A stretch of DNA of 64,000 nt from Arthrobacter sp. Soil764 (lineage in GTDB: Bacteria; Actinomycetota; Actinomycetes; Actinomycetales; Micrococcaceae). The position numbers and the translations under genes were made by a program. Below, piece after piece: positions 1-8,541 of the stretch; the stretch's first letter is position 1, and the number at the start of each line of letters is the position of its first letter. The notes beneath the pieces were generated by a model. The model worked only from the letters and a program-made list of their open reading frames with translations, did not search any database and was not told the DNA's origin. The stretch spans positions 411,512-475,511 of the forward strand of contig NZ_LMSI01000001.1 of NCBI RefSeq assembly GCF_001428075.1, written 5' to 3'.

Positions 1-815
1 CGCCGCCGCCCGATCCACGGCTGGGTCAGCACCGAGCCCAGCGCCACGACGCTTACCGCGGCAGTGCCGGCCAGGGCGTCCAGGCCGTGCCGGGTGGCCA
101 GCGCGGGAAGGAAGCCGACGGCGGCGCCCAGCGCTCCCGTGGAGGCGGCCAGCACCAGCGTGGGGACCAGGAACCGGCGCTCGCCCACCTGCCGCGCCAG
201 GTCCATCACCGTGTACCGCTTCCGCGGCAGCGGCGCCAGGTGCGGCACGGACACCAGCACCCACACCGCGGTAACCGCAGCAAGCGCCGACAGGGTACCG
301 AACAGCAGCGGGAAGCCGCCGGCCAGGATCAGGCCGGCACCCAGCGGCGGGCCAATGATGTAACCCAGGCTTTTCCAGGACCCGTACCGGCCAAAGTAAG
401 TGCCCGCCTTCCCGCCCCGGGCCATCCTTGCCACCATGGCGGACGACGCCGGCGAGAAGGCCGACGCCGCCGCGCCCTGTCCCAGCCGGGCCAGGGCCAG
501 GATCAACGGGTCGGCAGCGCCCAGGCCGATCAGCGACAGGGCGGCAAAAGCGAGGAGCCCGCCGACGACGACCGGTTTGGCGCCGATGCGGTCGCTGAGG
601 GCACCGAAGACCGGCTTCAGGAAGACCTCGGCAACGTCGTAGAGGGCCAGCAGGATGCCCAGGTTCAGCAGGGTCAGGCCGATGTTTTGGCTCTGCGATC
701 CCAGCCCGGCCGCGATGCTGTGGGCACCGAACGCGGTGACGAACCCGGCGGCGTACAGGGGCGCCGAGGAGGAGCGGGCGGGTTGGTTAGTTGTCAGGGG
801 ATCGCCGGTGCTCAT
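1..815 (-). CDS. MFS transporter (C-terminus cut by window edge)
   Basis: Reading leftwards from the ATG at 815-813, the frame stays open to base 1, giving 271 residues without a stop, so only the N-terminal two thirds of a typical 400-residue major facilitator is present. Repeated hydrophobic helices are visible, and the signature A loop between helices 2 and 3 reads FGALSDRIGAKP (around residues 72-83). This supports a proton-coupled drug or metabolite exporter in the cytoplasmic membrane; the substrate cannot be read from the sequence. It is divergent from the ABC exporter genes, with only about 50 A/T-richer bases between them. Start choice rests on MSTGDPLTTNQPARS leading straight into helix 1. 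Confidence 0.85.
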   Translation of the reverse strand, partial: MSTGDPLTTNQPARSSSAPLYAAGFVTAFGAHSIAAGLGSQSQNIGLTLLNLGILLALYDVAEVFLKPVFGALSDRIGAKPVVVGGLLAFAALSLIGLGAADPLILALARLGQGAAASAFSPASSAMVARMARGGKAGTYFGRYGSWKSLGYIIGPPLGAGLILAGGFPLLFGTLSALAAVTAVWVLVSVPHLAPLPRKRYTVMDLARQVGERRFLVPTLVLAASTGALGAAVGFLPALATRHGLDALAGTAAVSVVALGSVLTQPWIGRR

Positions 816-868
816 AGTGGGGACTTTAGTACCTTCAGAAAATTGTGAAAACTGCGAAGACTTGAAGC

Positions 869-1855
869 ATGAACACCGTGGTCCACACTGCGAATTTGCA
901 TAAGCACTTCGGGCACGTCAAGGCGCTGGACGGGCTCGACCTGGACGTCCAGCGCGGTGAGATCCACGGTTTCCTGGGCCCCAACGGCGCCGGGAAGTCC
1001 ACCACCCTGCGCATCCTCCTGGGATTGGCGAGGCCCACCTCCGGCTCCGCGGCTGTCCTGGGCTTCGAACCCTGGAGCCAGGCTGTGGAGCTGCACCGAC
1101 GCCTGGCCTATGTGCCCGGGGACGTAAGGCTCTGGCCCAACCTGTCTGGCGGCGAGACCATCGACCTGCTGTCCCGGCTGCGCGGCGGAACCGCCGACGG
1201 TGCAGCGTACCGGCGCCGAAAGGAAAGCCTGTGCCAGGAGTTCGACTTCGATCCGGCCAAGAAAGGGCGCGCCTACTCCAAGGGCAACCGGCAAAAGGTG
1301 GCGCTGATCGCGGCCCTGGCCACTGAAGCCGAGGTCTACCTGCTGGACGAGCCCACCAGCGGCCTTGACCCGCTCATGGAGGAGGTCTTCCGGCGCGAGC
1401 TGCTGGCCGCCGTCGGCCGCGGGGCCACCGTGCTGCTCTCCAGCCACATCCTCTCCGAGGTGGAGGTGCTCTGCCACCGCGTAAGCATCATCCGGGCCGG
1501 CAGGATTGTGGACGGCGGCACCCTGGACTCGCTGCGGCACCTCACCAGGTCCGAAGTTTCCTTCGCGGCGGACGGCCTGGACGCGCAGGCCCTGGCGCGC
1601 CTGGGCGCGGTGCACGACCTCACGCTCGACGCCGGGCGGGTCAGGTTCAGCGCAGACTCGGACCGGATCGCCGAGGTCTTTCCCGCGCTGGGCGCCCTGG
1701 GAGTCCAGGGCCTGACGATTGTTCCGCCGTCGCTGGAGGAGCTGTTCCTGCGGCACTACGGGGATGCCTCGGCTGCTCCGGAGCCGGAGGCTGATGCACC
1801 CTCCGGTGGACATGGTTCCCGGCGGCACCTGCTCAGTGCCCGGGGACGGAGCTGA
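869..1855 (+). CDS. ABC-2 type exporter ATP-binding protein
   Basis: Cytoplasmic ATPase, 328 residues, that should power the permease starting one base after its stop codon. Walker A GPNGAGKST lies at residues 37-45 and Walker B YLLDEPT at 157-163, followed by SGLDP and an H-loop (LLSSHILSE). The C-loop is atypical: SKGNRQ (137-142) stands where LSGGQ is usual, a form seen in some drug/antibiotic exporter ATPases. The C-terminal ~100 residues form the accessory domain common in CcmA/DrrA-type subunits. Together with the next gene it resembles actinobacterial exporters of polyketide-type antibiotics (TnrB2/TnrB3 type). That family match is from memory of the family, not a search; the substrate is unknown. 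Confidence 0.9.
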   Translation: MNTVVHTANLHKHFGHVKALDGLDLDVQRGEIHGFLGPNGAGKSTTLRILLGLARPTSGSAAVLGFEPWSQAVELHRRLAYVPGDVRLWPNLSGGETIDLLSRLRGGTADGAAYRRRKESLCQEFDFDPAKKGRAYSKGNRQKVALIAALATEAEVYLLDEPTSGLDPLMEEVFRRELLAAVGRGATVLLSSHILSEVEVLCHRVSIIRAGRIVDGGTLDSLRHLTRSEVSFAADGLDAQALARLGAVHDLTLDAGRVRFSADSDRIAEVFPALGALGVQGLTIVPPSLEELFLRHYGDASAAPEPEADAPSGGHGSRRHLLSARGRS

Positions 1856-1856
1856 C

Positions 1857-3479
1857 ATGGGCGTCCTCCTTGTCCTGTGGGGGCAGCGCTTGCGGCGGGA
1901 CCGCTGGCAGCTGGTGAGCTGGGTGGTGGCCATCGGGGCGTTCGCCCTGTTTGCGGCGGCAGCCGTTACCCAAACCTACGGCAACGCAGCGGCACGGACC
2001 GAGATTTTGCAGGTGGCCATCGCCACGCCCGCCATCCTGATGCTGCGCGGCCTGCCCCGCGGCGCGGACCAGGGCGCCTTCACATTCTTCCTGATCTACG
2101 CCTTCCTCGCGCTCCTGGCCGGCCTGATGAGCACTTTCCTGGCAGTACGCCACACCCGGGCCGACGAGGAAACCGGCGGGGCGGAACTGGTGGCCGCCAC
2201 ACCTGCCGGACGCCTGCTGCCCAATGCCGCCACCCTGCTGCACGGAGTCGCCGCGAACATCCTCGTGGCGCTCGCCGTGTTCGCCGGCTTTGCTGCCCAG
2301 GGCCTTGACCCGCAAGGCTCCCTGACCGCCGGAGCCGCAACGGGCGCCGTCGGCCTGGTGTTCCTGGGCGTGGGGCTGCTCGTGGCCCAGTTCATGGGGA
2401 CCTCGCGCGGCGCAAACGGCGTCTCTGCCGCGCTGGTGGTCCTTGCCTACCTCCTGCGCGGGATCGGGGACGCCACCGGGACGCCCGGCGCGGACGGAAC
2501 CACCATGACCGAGGGGCCTGCCAGCTGGTTCTCCCCGATCGGCTGGGGCCAGCAGACGTATGCCTACTCGGGGAACCGCGCCTGGCCGCTGCTGCTGCCG
2601 TTGGGGCTCGCCGTCGTCTGCCTGACGGCCGCCTGGCTCATCCTTCGGCACCGGGACACCGGGGACAGCGTGTGGGGTGCCAGGCCAGGGCGTGCCGCCG
2701 CCCGGCCGGGGCTACGGAGTCCGGTGGCCCTGGCACTGCGGCTGCAAAGCGGATCGATCATCGGCTGGGCGCTGAGCGGAATGGCGCTGGGACTGCTCGC
2801 GGGGTCGCTGGGCAAGGCGGTGGCCGCCCTCGATACGCCCGGGACGGGTATCACGGCGGTGATGCGGGCCATGCTCCAGGCGCAGGGAATCTCGCTGACC
2901 CAGCTCATGGTCTCGGTGATCTTCTCTATGGCCGGAGTCCTGGCGGCTGCCTGCGCGCTGCAGGCGGTCATCCGGCTGCGGCAGGAGGAAGCGGCCGGAA
3001 CCGCCGAACTCCTGCTGGCCGTTCCCGTGGGGCGGGTCCGCTGGCTGGCCGGCTACCTGTTGCTGGGTGCGGCGGCTGTAGTGCTGGTGATAGGGCTGGC
3101 CGGCGTAGGTGCGTGGGCCGCGCTCGCCGGCTCCGGTGATGCGTCCATGCCCGCCGATGCGCTGTGGGAAACCGCGCTGGCCCAGGTGCCGGCGGCGCTG
3201 ATTTACCTGGCTGTTCCGGCCCTGGTGTTCGTCCTGTGGCCCACGGCAACCATCGCCGCCAGCTGGGCGCTGCTGGCCCTGGGTGTGGTGCTGGGCATTT
3301 TTGGCGGCATGCTGGGCCTGGACCAAAACCTGCGCAACCTGTCCCCGTTCACCCACACACCAGTTCCGCAGGGCGACGCCACCGACTGGAGCGGCGCATG
3401 GGGGATGCTGGCCGTCGCCGCGGTAACGGCGGCATTGGCAGTTGCCGCGATGCGGAGGCGGGAAGTGGGGTCGGCATGA
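1857..3479 (+). CDS. ABC-2 type exporter permease (TnrB3-like)
   Basis: Polytopic membrane protein of 540 residues with about twelve hydrophobic segments arranged as two similar halves: the N-terminal half begins VLLVLWGQRLRRDRWQLVSW and a second LALRLQSGSIIGWALSG block opens the C-terminal half. That layout and length match single-chain exporters of polyketide antibiotics. The ATG at 1857 sits one base after the ATPase stop, so the two are translationally coupled; the frame is open upstream to 1719 but that part overlaps the ATPase and is not hydrophobic. The end overlaps the start of the regulator gene in an ATGA. Probable role: export of an amphipathic compound or antibiotic. Confidence 0.85.
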   Translation: MGVLLVLWGQRLRRDRWQLVSWVVAIGAFALFAAAAVTQTYGNAAARTEILQVAIATPAILMLRGLPRGADQGAFTFFLIYAFLALLAGLMSTFLAVRHTRADEETGGAELVAATPAGRLLPNAATLLHGVAANILVALAVFAGFAAQGLDPQGSLTAGAATGAVGLVFLGVGLLVAQFMGTSRGANGVSAALVVLAYLLRGIGDATGTPGADGTTMTEGPASWFSPIGWGQQTYAYSGNRAWPLLLPLGLAVVCLTAAWLILRHRDTGDSVWGARPGRAAARPGLRSPVALALRLQSGSIIGWALSGMALGLLAGSLGKAVAALDTPGTGITAVMRAMLQAQGISLTQLMVSVIFSMAGVLAAACALQAVIRLRQEEAAGTAELLLAVPVGRVRWLAGYLLLGAAAVVLVIGLAGVGAWAALAGSGDASMPADALWETALAQVPAALIYLAVPALVFVLWPTATIAASWALLALGVVLGIFGGMLGLDQNLRNLSPFTHTPVPQGDATDWSGAWGMLAVAAVTAALAVAAMRRREVGSA

Positions 3480-4072
3480 GTGCACATCCTGATGTTGGGG
3501 CCGGCCCGGTTTCGGGGCGCGACTCGATCCCGGGGCCTGGCTCGATGCCGGCGCCTGGCGGGGTTGCCGGGGTTGCCTCGGATTCCGGGCCTGTTGAATA
3601 TGCCGATGCCGGTGCCACGGTCGCCGCTGCCGAACGAACAGCTGCTGCCTTCGCAGCGGCTGGTTTCCCCAAGATGCCGGCGCGGACGTTGCTTGCCCTG
3701 GTGTCGTCCGAGACGGGCGGCCTCACGGCGGCGGAGCTCGGGGAACGGCTGGGGGCCAGTGCAGCAGCGGTCTCCGGGGCCGTGCGGTACCTGCAGACCG
3801 TGGGCTTCGTGCACCGCGTCTCCCAGCCCGGCAGCCGCCGCGACCTCTACGCGCTGCATGAGGACGAGTGGTACGTGGTGTCCATGCGAAACAGCCCCAT
3901 CTACGAGAAGCTTGCTTCGCTGACGGATGCGACGGCGGATACCCTCCCGGAGGGATCGGCCGCACGGGCCCGCGTGGCGGACATGGCCCGCTTCTACCGG
4001 TTCCTCAATTCCAGGATGCCGGCCCTGTTGGATGACTGGGAGCGGGAGCGGTCCGGGGAGGGCCCGCCGTGA
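3476..4072 (+). CDS. GbsR/MarR-family transcriptional regulator
   Basis: 198-residue protein whose central part, LLALVSSETGGLTAAELGERLGASAAAVSGAVRYLQTVGFVHRV (roughly residues 65-108), is a winged helix of the GbsR/MarR type. It is followed by a wing (SRRDLYALHEDEW) and a helical dimerisation tail. The start ATG overlaps the permease stop (ATGA), and the stop overlaps the next start (GTGA), so the exporter, its regulator and CorA appear to be one transcript. The first ~55 residues are low-complexity Gly/Pro/Ala sequence with a tandem 18-base unit (DSIPGPG/GSMPAPG) near 3520-3558 and are unlikely to be structured. It probably controls the exporter operon. Confidence 0.85.
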   Translation: MSAHPDVGAGPVSGRDSIPGPGSMPAPGGVAGVASDSGPVEYADAGATVAAAERTAAAFAAAGFPKMPARTLLALVSSETGGLTAAELGERLGASAAAVSGAVRYLQTVGFVHRVSQPGSRRDLYALHEDEWYVVSMRNSPIYEKLASLTDATADTLPEGSAARARVADMARFYRFLNSRMPALLDDWERERSGEGPP

Positions 4073-5085
4073 CCATCATTGATAACGCGGTGTACGTGAA
4101 CGGGCTGCGCACCGAGGACCCGGAGGACCTGGACGAGACCTACTTCCTGCTCCGCCAGCGCGAGGGGATGGCGTGGATCGGGCTGTACCGGCCGGACGGT
4201 GAGGAGTTGAAGTCCGTCGGCGAGGAATTCGACCTCAACGCCCTGGCCATCGAGGATGCGCTCGCCGGCCATCAGCGGGCCAAGCTGGAGCACTACGGCG
4301 AGTGCCTCTTCCTGGTGCTGCGGCCCGCCAGGTACCGGGACGACGAGGAAAAGGTGGACTTCGGCGAGATCCACATCTTTGCCGGTGATGAGTACGTGGT
4401 GACGGTGCGGCACGCCGAGTCTCCGGACCTGGCCAAGGTCCGGCGCCGGATGGAGTCGATGCCCGAATTCCTGGCCCTGGGGCCGGATGCCGTGCTCTAC
4501 GGGATCCTTGACCAGGTGGTGGACGAATACGAGCCGGTGGTGGCCGGCCTCGAAAACGACATCGATGAGATTGAGGATGACCTCTTCGGGGCCGATCCGG
4601 ATGTTTCCCGCCGCATCTACGAACTGTCCCGCCAGGTGATCATCTTCCAGCGGGCCACCAGTCCGCTGGCTGGAATACTGCAGGCCCTGATTACCGGGGC
4701 TCCGGACCGCGACCAGGCAACCGAGCTCCGGGACCACTACCGCGACGTCCTGGACCACGTCATCCGGATCAATGAGCGAGTGGCATCTTTCCGCGCCCTG
4801 CTCCAGAACGCGCTCGCCGTGAACGCGGCCCTGGTGGCCCAGCGGCAAAACGAGGAAATGCAGCGGATGACCGAGTCCAGCTTTGAACAGAGCGAGCAGG
4901 TCAAGCGCATCTCCTCCTGGGCTGCCATCCTGTTCGCTCCCACGCTGGTGGCATCTATCTACGGCATGAATTTCGCCAGCATGCCTGAACTCGCCTGGAC
5001 CTACGGCTACCCCTACGCCCTGGGCCTGATGGCTGCGATGGGCCTGGGCCTTTACCTGGCGTTCAAGCACAAAAAGTGGATCTGA
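4069..5085 (+). CDS. corA: CorA-family Mg2+/divalent cation transporter
   Basis: 338 residues, normal CorA length. A long soluble N-terminal domain and acidic helices (LENDIDEIEDDLFG) lead to two C-terminal transmembrane helices. The family signature YGMNF is at 298-302 at the end of TM1, and the chain ends in the basic KHKKWI after TM2. CorA forms pentameric channels that import Mg2+ (and Co2+/Ni2+) across the cytoplasmic membrane. The GTG start overlaps the stop of the upstream regulator. Co-transcription with an antibiotic-type exporter is unusual and may only reflect genomic packing. Confidence 0.93.
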   Translation: MTIIDNAVYVNGLRTEDPEDLDETYFLLRQREGMAWIGLYRPDGEELKSVGEEFDLNALAIEDALAGHQRAKLEHYGECLFLVLRPARYRDDEEKVDFGEIHIFAGDEYVVTVRHAESPDLAKVRRRMESMPEFLALGPDAVLYGILDQVVDEYEPVVAGLENDIDEIEDDLFGADPDVSRRIYELSRQVIIFQRATSPLAGILQALITGAPDRDQATELRDHYRDVLDHVIRINERVASFRALLQNALAVNAALVAQRQNEEMQRMTESSFEQSEQVKRISSWAAILFAPTLVASIYGMNFASMPELAWTYGYPYALGLMAAMGLGLYLAFKHKKWI

Positions 5086-5134
5086 GTTGTGCACATAGCC
5101 CCGACAGCCTCGCTGCTGCCCTCGGAGCCGCCGG

Positions 5135-5147
5135 TACAGTGAAGCCA
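5135..5147 (+). promoter_or_regulatory. -10 element of menC, leaderless-type
   Basis: TACAGT at 5135-5140 is followed by six bases and then the ATG at 5147. No Shine-Dalgarno sequence lies in between, so transcription probably begins at or next to the A of the start codon. The same TACAGT hexamer and nearly the same spacing precede the sulfite reductase gene. The -35 region is not recognisable. Confidence 0.5.
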
Positions 5148-6175
5148 TGCCTGCCCCCGAGTTCCGGATCCCCCCGCTGGAAGAGTTGCTGTCAGGCGCC
5201 CGGGTGGTCAGCCTGCCCATGCGGGTGAAGTTCCGCGGCATCATGGAACGTGAAACGCTGTTGCTGCGCGGGCCGGCGGGCTGGGGCGAGTTCTGCCCGT
5301 TCCCGGAGTACGGCGACGCCGAAGCCTCCCGGTGGCTGGCCGCGGCCATCGAAGCGGGCTGGCAGGGATTCCCGCCTCCCGTGCGGCAGTCCGTACCGGT
5401 CAACGCCACCGTCCCCGCCGTTTCCGCTGACCGGGTTCCTGAGGTTCTGGCCCGGTTCGGCCGGGTGGACGCCGTCAAGGTCAAGGTGGCCGAGCACGGA
5501 CAGTCCCTGGACGACGACGAGGCCCGGGTAGGTGCAGTCCGCAACGCTTTGCCGGACGCAGCCATCCGCGTGGACGCCAACTGCGGCTGGGACGTGCCCG
5601 GCGCCGTGGCAGCGCTGTCCCGGCTGGCGCCGTTTGGGCTTGAGTACGCCGAGCAGCCGGTACCTACTGTCGAGGGCCTGGCGGAGGTCCGGTCCCGGTT
5701 GCGCGAAGCCGGGACCCCGGTGCTGATCGCCGCGGACGAGAGCGTCCGCAAGGAAACCGATCCGCTCAGGGTGGCCCGGGCCGGCGCCGCGGACCTTCTC
5801 GTCGTCAAGGTGGCCCCGCTTGGGGGAGTGCGGCGCGCCCTGGACATCGTGGCACAGGCCGGACTTCCCGCCGTCGTCAGCTCCGCGCTGGACACCTCCG
5901 TGGGCATCCGCGCTGGCCTTGCCCTCGCCGCCGCCCTGCCGCAGCTGCCTTATGCCTGCGGCCTGGGAACCGTGTCCCTGTTCGAATCGGACATCACGCT
6001 GGACCCCTTGGTGGCCAACGACGGCGCCATCCGCCTCCGCGACGTCAGCGCCGACGCCGGGCTGCTTGAGCGGTTTGCGGCTTCTGCCGAACGCCGCGAC
6101 TGGTGGCTGGCCCGGCTCCGCCGCGTCCACGCCCTCCTCAGTTCAGCACCCACCCCACCATCGATTGCTCCGTAA
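5147..6175 (+). CDS. menC: o-succinylbenzoate synthase
   Basis: Enolase-superfamily enzyme of 342 residues that dehydrates SHCHC to o-succinylbenzoate in menaquinone biosynthesis. The expected active-site residues are all visible: KVK at 111-113 (base Lys113), metal ligands Asp143 (RVDAN), Glu169 (YAEQP) and Asp197 (AADES), and Lys221 (VVKVAPLGG). The protein lacks a long capping domain, as in the actinobacterial subgroup. Its stop codon and last residues (IAP) fall inside a 62-bp palindromic repeat, so the original C-terminus may have been altered when the repeat arrived. menD follows after the phoX-type gene. Confidence 0.93.
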   Translation: MPAPEFRIPPLEELLSGARVVSLPMRVKFRGIMERETLLLRGPAGWGEFCPFPEYGDAEASRWLAAAIEAGWQGFPPPVRQSVPVNATVPAVSADRVPEVLARFGRVDAVKVKVAEHGQSLDDDEARVGAVRNALPDAAIRVDANCGWDVPGAVAALSRLAPFGLEYAEQPVPTVEGLAEVRSRLREAGTPVLIAADESVRKETDPLRVARAGAADLLVVKVAPLGGVRRALDIVAQAGLPAVVSSALDTSVGIRAGLALAAALPQLPYACGLGTVSLFESDITLDPLVANDGAIRLRDVSADAGLLERFAASAERRDWWLARLRRVHALLSSAPTPPSIAP

Positions 6176-6220
6176 CTGCCGTTTTCAGGTCCCAAAACGG
6201 CAGTTACTCAGCAATCGATG
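6159..6220 (+). repeat. 62-bp palindromic element, copy 1
   Basis: Imperfect inverted repeat with 27-base arms and an 8-base centre. It starts CATCGATTGCTCCGTAAC and ends GTTACTCAGCAATCGATG. Two other copies of exactly the same length lie at 17975-18036 and 34300-34361. The copy overlaps the last five codons of menC and provides its TAA. The arms mismatch at CTCCG versus CTCAG. There is no T-tract, so it is not an ordinary intrinsic terminator. Confidence 0.9.
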
Positions 6221-6243
6221 CGGGTTTTGGTGATGTTCCTGCA

Positions 6244-6276
6244 GGTCACGGGCGGTTCACCATAACTTCATCCAAT
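6244..6276 (+). promoter_or_regulatory. PHO box: three 11-bp PhoP-type direct repeats
   Basis: Three consecutive 11-base units, GGTCACGGGCG, GTTCACCATAA and CTTCATCCAAT, each carry TCAC/TCAT at the same phase. This is the direct-repeat architecture described for PhoP boxes in actinomycetes (consensus GTTCACC). It lies about 70 bases upstream of the PhoX-type phosphatase start, which fits induction under phosphate starvation by the PhoR-PhoP system. The assignment is by pattern and by the function of the target gene. Confidence 0.7.
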
Positions 6277-6346
6277 TGATGGCTTCCCGTAGGAACCGGC
6301 TGGAAGGGTGATCAGGCACCCCAGCGAGATTCCTTGGAAGGTTCCC

Positions 6347-8413
6347 ATGTCTGAAACTGCCCGCAAGTTCACCCTGCTGCCCATGCTCGGCCACACCAAG
6401 GGCAAGCGGAGCCCCGTCACCTGCGCGCTCAAGTGTGACAACGCCTGCGCCGGCGATGTCTGCAACACCAGTTCCAACAGCTACTTCCGCGACATTGCCT
6501 CCGCCACCCTGTCCCGCCGCGCCGCCCTGGGCATGGGAGCCGCCGGTGCACTCGCCGTCGTCCTCGGTTCAGCTGTGTCCTCCGCCGAGCCTGCCTCCGC
6601 TGCCGGCCTGTCCAAGGCCGCAAAGGAAGGCTTCGGCAACTCCAAGCTGCAGTTCACGGCCATCAAGCCCGTGGACAAGGCCGTGGATGCTTTCACCGTG
6701 CCGGAAGGCTTCACCTGGCAGCCGATCATCCGCTGGGGTGATCCTCTGTTCGCAGACTCGCCGGATTTTGACCTGAACAACCAGACCGCGGCAGCGCAGG
6801 CCCGCCAGTTCGGCTACAACAACGACTACACGGACATCGTGGAAATCCCGGGCAGCAAGGGCCGCCGCGCCGTGCTATTCACCAACCACGAATACACCAA
6901 TGAGAGCATCATGGTCCCTGCCGGGTACGACGCCGCGGAAACCCGGGCGATCGGCCGGGCAGCACACGGCCTGGCCGTGGTTGAACTTGAGCGCAAGAAC
7001 ACCACCAAGCCGTGGAACTACGTCAAGGGCGCCCCGCTGAACCGCCGCTACCTCTCCGACACCACGTACGAACTGACCGGCCCCGTGGCCGGCTCGGCAC
7101 TGGTCAAGACCACCGCAGATCCCTCGGGCCGCGCCATCAAGGGCACGTTCGGCAACTGCTCCGGCGGCACCACCCCCTGGGGCACCATCCTCTCGGGTGA
7201 GGAAAACTTCAACGGCTACTTCGTGGCCGCCGGCATCTCCGCCAGCGACAAGCGCTACGGCCTCTCCGCCAAGCCCACCGCCCGCAAGTGGGAACTGGAC
7301 GATCCCCGCTTCGACACCCGCAACCCCGGCTACGAGAACGAAACCAACCGCTTCGGCTGGATCGTTGAAGTGGACCCGTTCGACCCCACCTCCACCCCCA
7401 AGAAGCGCTCCGCCATGGGCCGCTTCAAGCACGAGGGCGCCAACGTGATTGTGGCCGAATCGGGCCATGTGGTGGCCTACATGGGCGACGACGAGAAGTT
7501 CGACTACCTCTACAAGTTCGTCTCCGCGGAGAAGTACCGTGAAGGCGACCGCCGGCACAACATGAACCTGCTGTCCGAGGGCGACCTCTACGTTGCCAAG
7601 TTCACCGGGAACTCACCCGCCACGGACATCGACGGAACGGGCAAGCTCCCGGCCGATGGCGCCTTCGACGGCACCGGCGAATGGCTGCCCCTGGTGGTCG
7701 GCGGGAAGTCGGCCGTCCCCGGCATGTCCGTCGAGGAGGTCCTGGTGTACACCCGCCTGGCCGCGGACAAGGTGGGTCCCACCAAGATGGACCGTTGCGA
7801 GGACGTCCAGCCCAGCCTGCACACCGGCAAGGTCTACGTGGTCTGCACCAACAACTCGGACCGCGGCACCGGCACCAAGGAAGGCGCCACCGAAGTCAAC
7901 CCGCGCACGCAGAACCGTGACGGGCACATCGTGGAAATCACCGAAACCGGCGACCAGACCTCCACCAAGTTCAACTGGACACTCCTGATGGTTTGCGGCG
8001 ATCCCGCGCAGGGTGACGTCACCTACTTCTCCGGCTACCCGGTGGACAAGGTCTCGCCCATCTCCTGCCCGGACAACGTGGCCTTCGACTCCGTGGGCAA
8101 CCTCTGGATCTCCACCGACGGCGCCCCCTCCGGCATCGGCTATAACGACGGGCTCTTCAAAGTCACCCTGGACGGCGCCGAGCGCGGCAAGGTGGAGCAG
8201 TTCCTCTCCGTGCCCCGCGACGCCGAGACCTGCGGCCCGGTCATCCACGACGACGAGCGCATGGTGTTCGTCTCTGTGCAGCACCCGGGCGAGGACGGCA
8301 CCTTTGAGGCGCCCAACTCCTACTTCCCGGACTACGTCCCGGCAGGTACGACGCCGGCACCCGGCCAGGTGCGCGCCCCGCGTCCCTCAGTGGTCCAGGT
8401 GTTCCGCGCCTAG
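6347..8413 (+). CDS. phoX: PhoX-family alkaline phosphatase (DUF839), Tat-exported
   Basis: 688 residues. The N-terminus contains a twin-arginine signal, SRRAAL at 56-61, followed by a hydrophobic stretch and an SSAEPASAA cleavage region, so the folded enzyme is exported with its metals. It is preceded by a Cys-rich segment (Cys26, 30, 34, 39) that is typical of actinobacterial members. The mature part has the PhoX/DUF839 beta-propeller features (SGEENFNGYF, MGRFKHEGANVIVAESGHVVAYMGDDEKFDYLYKF). Known PhoX enzymes hydrolyse phosphomonoesters using Ca2+ and Fe3+. I chose the ATG at 6347 because GGAAG lies six bases upstream; the frame is open from 6308. The PHO box upstream supports a phosphate-scavenging role. 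Confidence 0.88.
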   Translation: MSETARKFTLLPMLGHTKGKRSPVTCALKCDNACAGDVCNTSSNSYFRDIASATLSRRAALGMGAAGALAVVLGSAVSSAEPASAAGLSKAAKEGFGNSKLQFTAIKPVDKAVDAFTVPEGFTWQPIIRWGDPLFADSPDFDLNNQTAAAQARQFGYNNDYTDIVEIPGSKGRRAVLFTNHEYTNESIMVPAGYDAAETRAIGRAAHGLAVVELERKNTTKPWNYVKGAPLNRRYLSDTTYELTGPVAGSALVKTTADPSGRAIKGTFGNCSGGTTPWGTILSGEENFNGYFVAAGISASDKRYGLSAKPTARKWELDDPRFDTRNPGYENETNRFGWIVEVDPFDPTSTPKKRSAMGRFKHEGANVIVAESGHVVAYMGDDEKFDYLYKFVSAEKYREGDRRHNMNLLSEGDLYVAKFTGNSPATDIDGTGKLPADGAFDGTGEWLPLVVGGKSAVPGMSVEEVLVYTRLAADKVGPTKMDRCEDVQPSLHTGKVYVVCTNNSDRGTGTKEGATEVNPRTQNRDGHIVEITETGDQTSTKFNWTLLMVCGDPAQGDVTYFSGYPVDKVSPISCPDNVAFDSVGNLWISTDGAPSGIGYNDGLFKVTLDGAERGKVEQFLSVPRDAETCGPVIHDDERMVFVSVQHPGEDGTFEAPNSYFPDYVPAGTTPAPGQVRAPRPSVVQVFRA

Positions 8414-8424
8414 TTCCTCTTCCC

Positions 8425-8509
8425 GGAACGCCCGCTCACCTTTGACGGGTTTTCTGGAAACGCCCGCTCACCTTTGACGGTTTTCTGGAAACGCCCGCTC
8501 ACCTTCCGG
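8425..8509 (+). repeat. Tandem 31-bp repeat cluster downstream of phoX
   Basis: Two complete 31-base units (8425-8455 and 8456-8486) and a partial third (8487-8509) each begin GGAACGCCCGCTCACC or GGAAACGCCCGCTCACC. Inverted versions of the same core (GGTGAGCGGGCG, GGTGAGCGGGGG) occur at 8527-8538 and again at 8557-8570. The units abut directly with no spacer. The third unit forms one arm of the long hairpin that follows. Confidence 0.85.
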
Positions 8510-8541
8510 TCCTGATGGAGCCGGAAGGTGAGCGGGCGTTT
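8489..8541 (+). terminator. Long perfect hairpin after phoX, terminator-like
   Basis: Arms 8489-8509 and 8521-8541 are perfectly complementary over 21 bp around an 11-base loop (TCCTGATGGAG). CGTTTTGGG follows the right arm. It lies between phoX and menD and probably ends phoX transcription. The arms are built from the repeat unit of the tandem cluster, so it may have arisen by duplication and inversion of a mobile palindrome. Confidence 0.65.

Noticed and set aside
3994..5907. 637-codon minus-strand open frame over corA and menC
   Set aside because: Antisense to two well-supported genes; low-complexity Ser/Thr/Arg-rich translation with no motifs, as expected from G/C-rich third positions.
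8425..8509. Regular 31-base repeats considered as a CRISPR array
   Set aside because: Units abut without spacers, only two and a half are present, and no cas genes are nearby.
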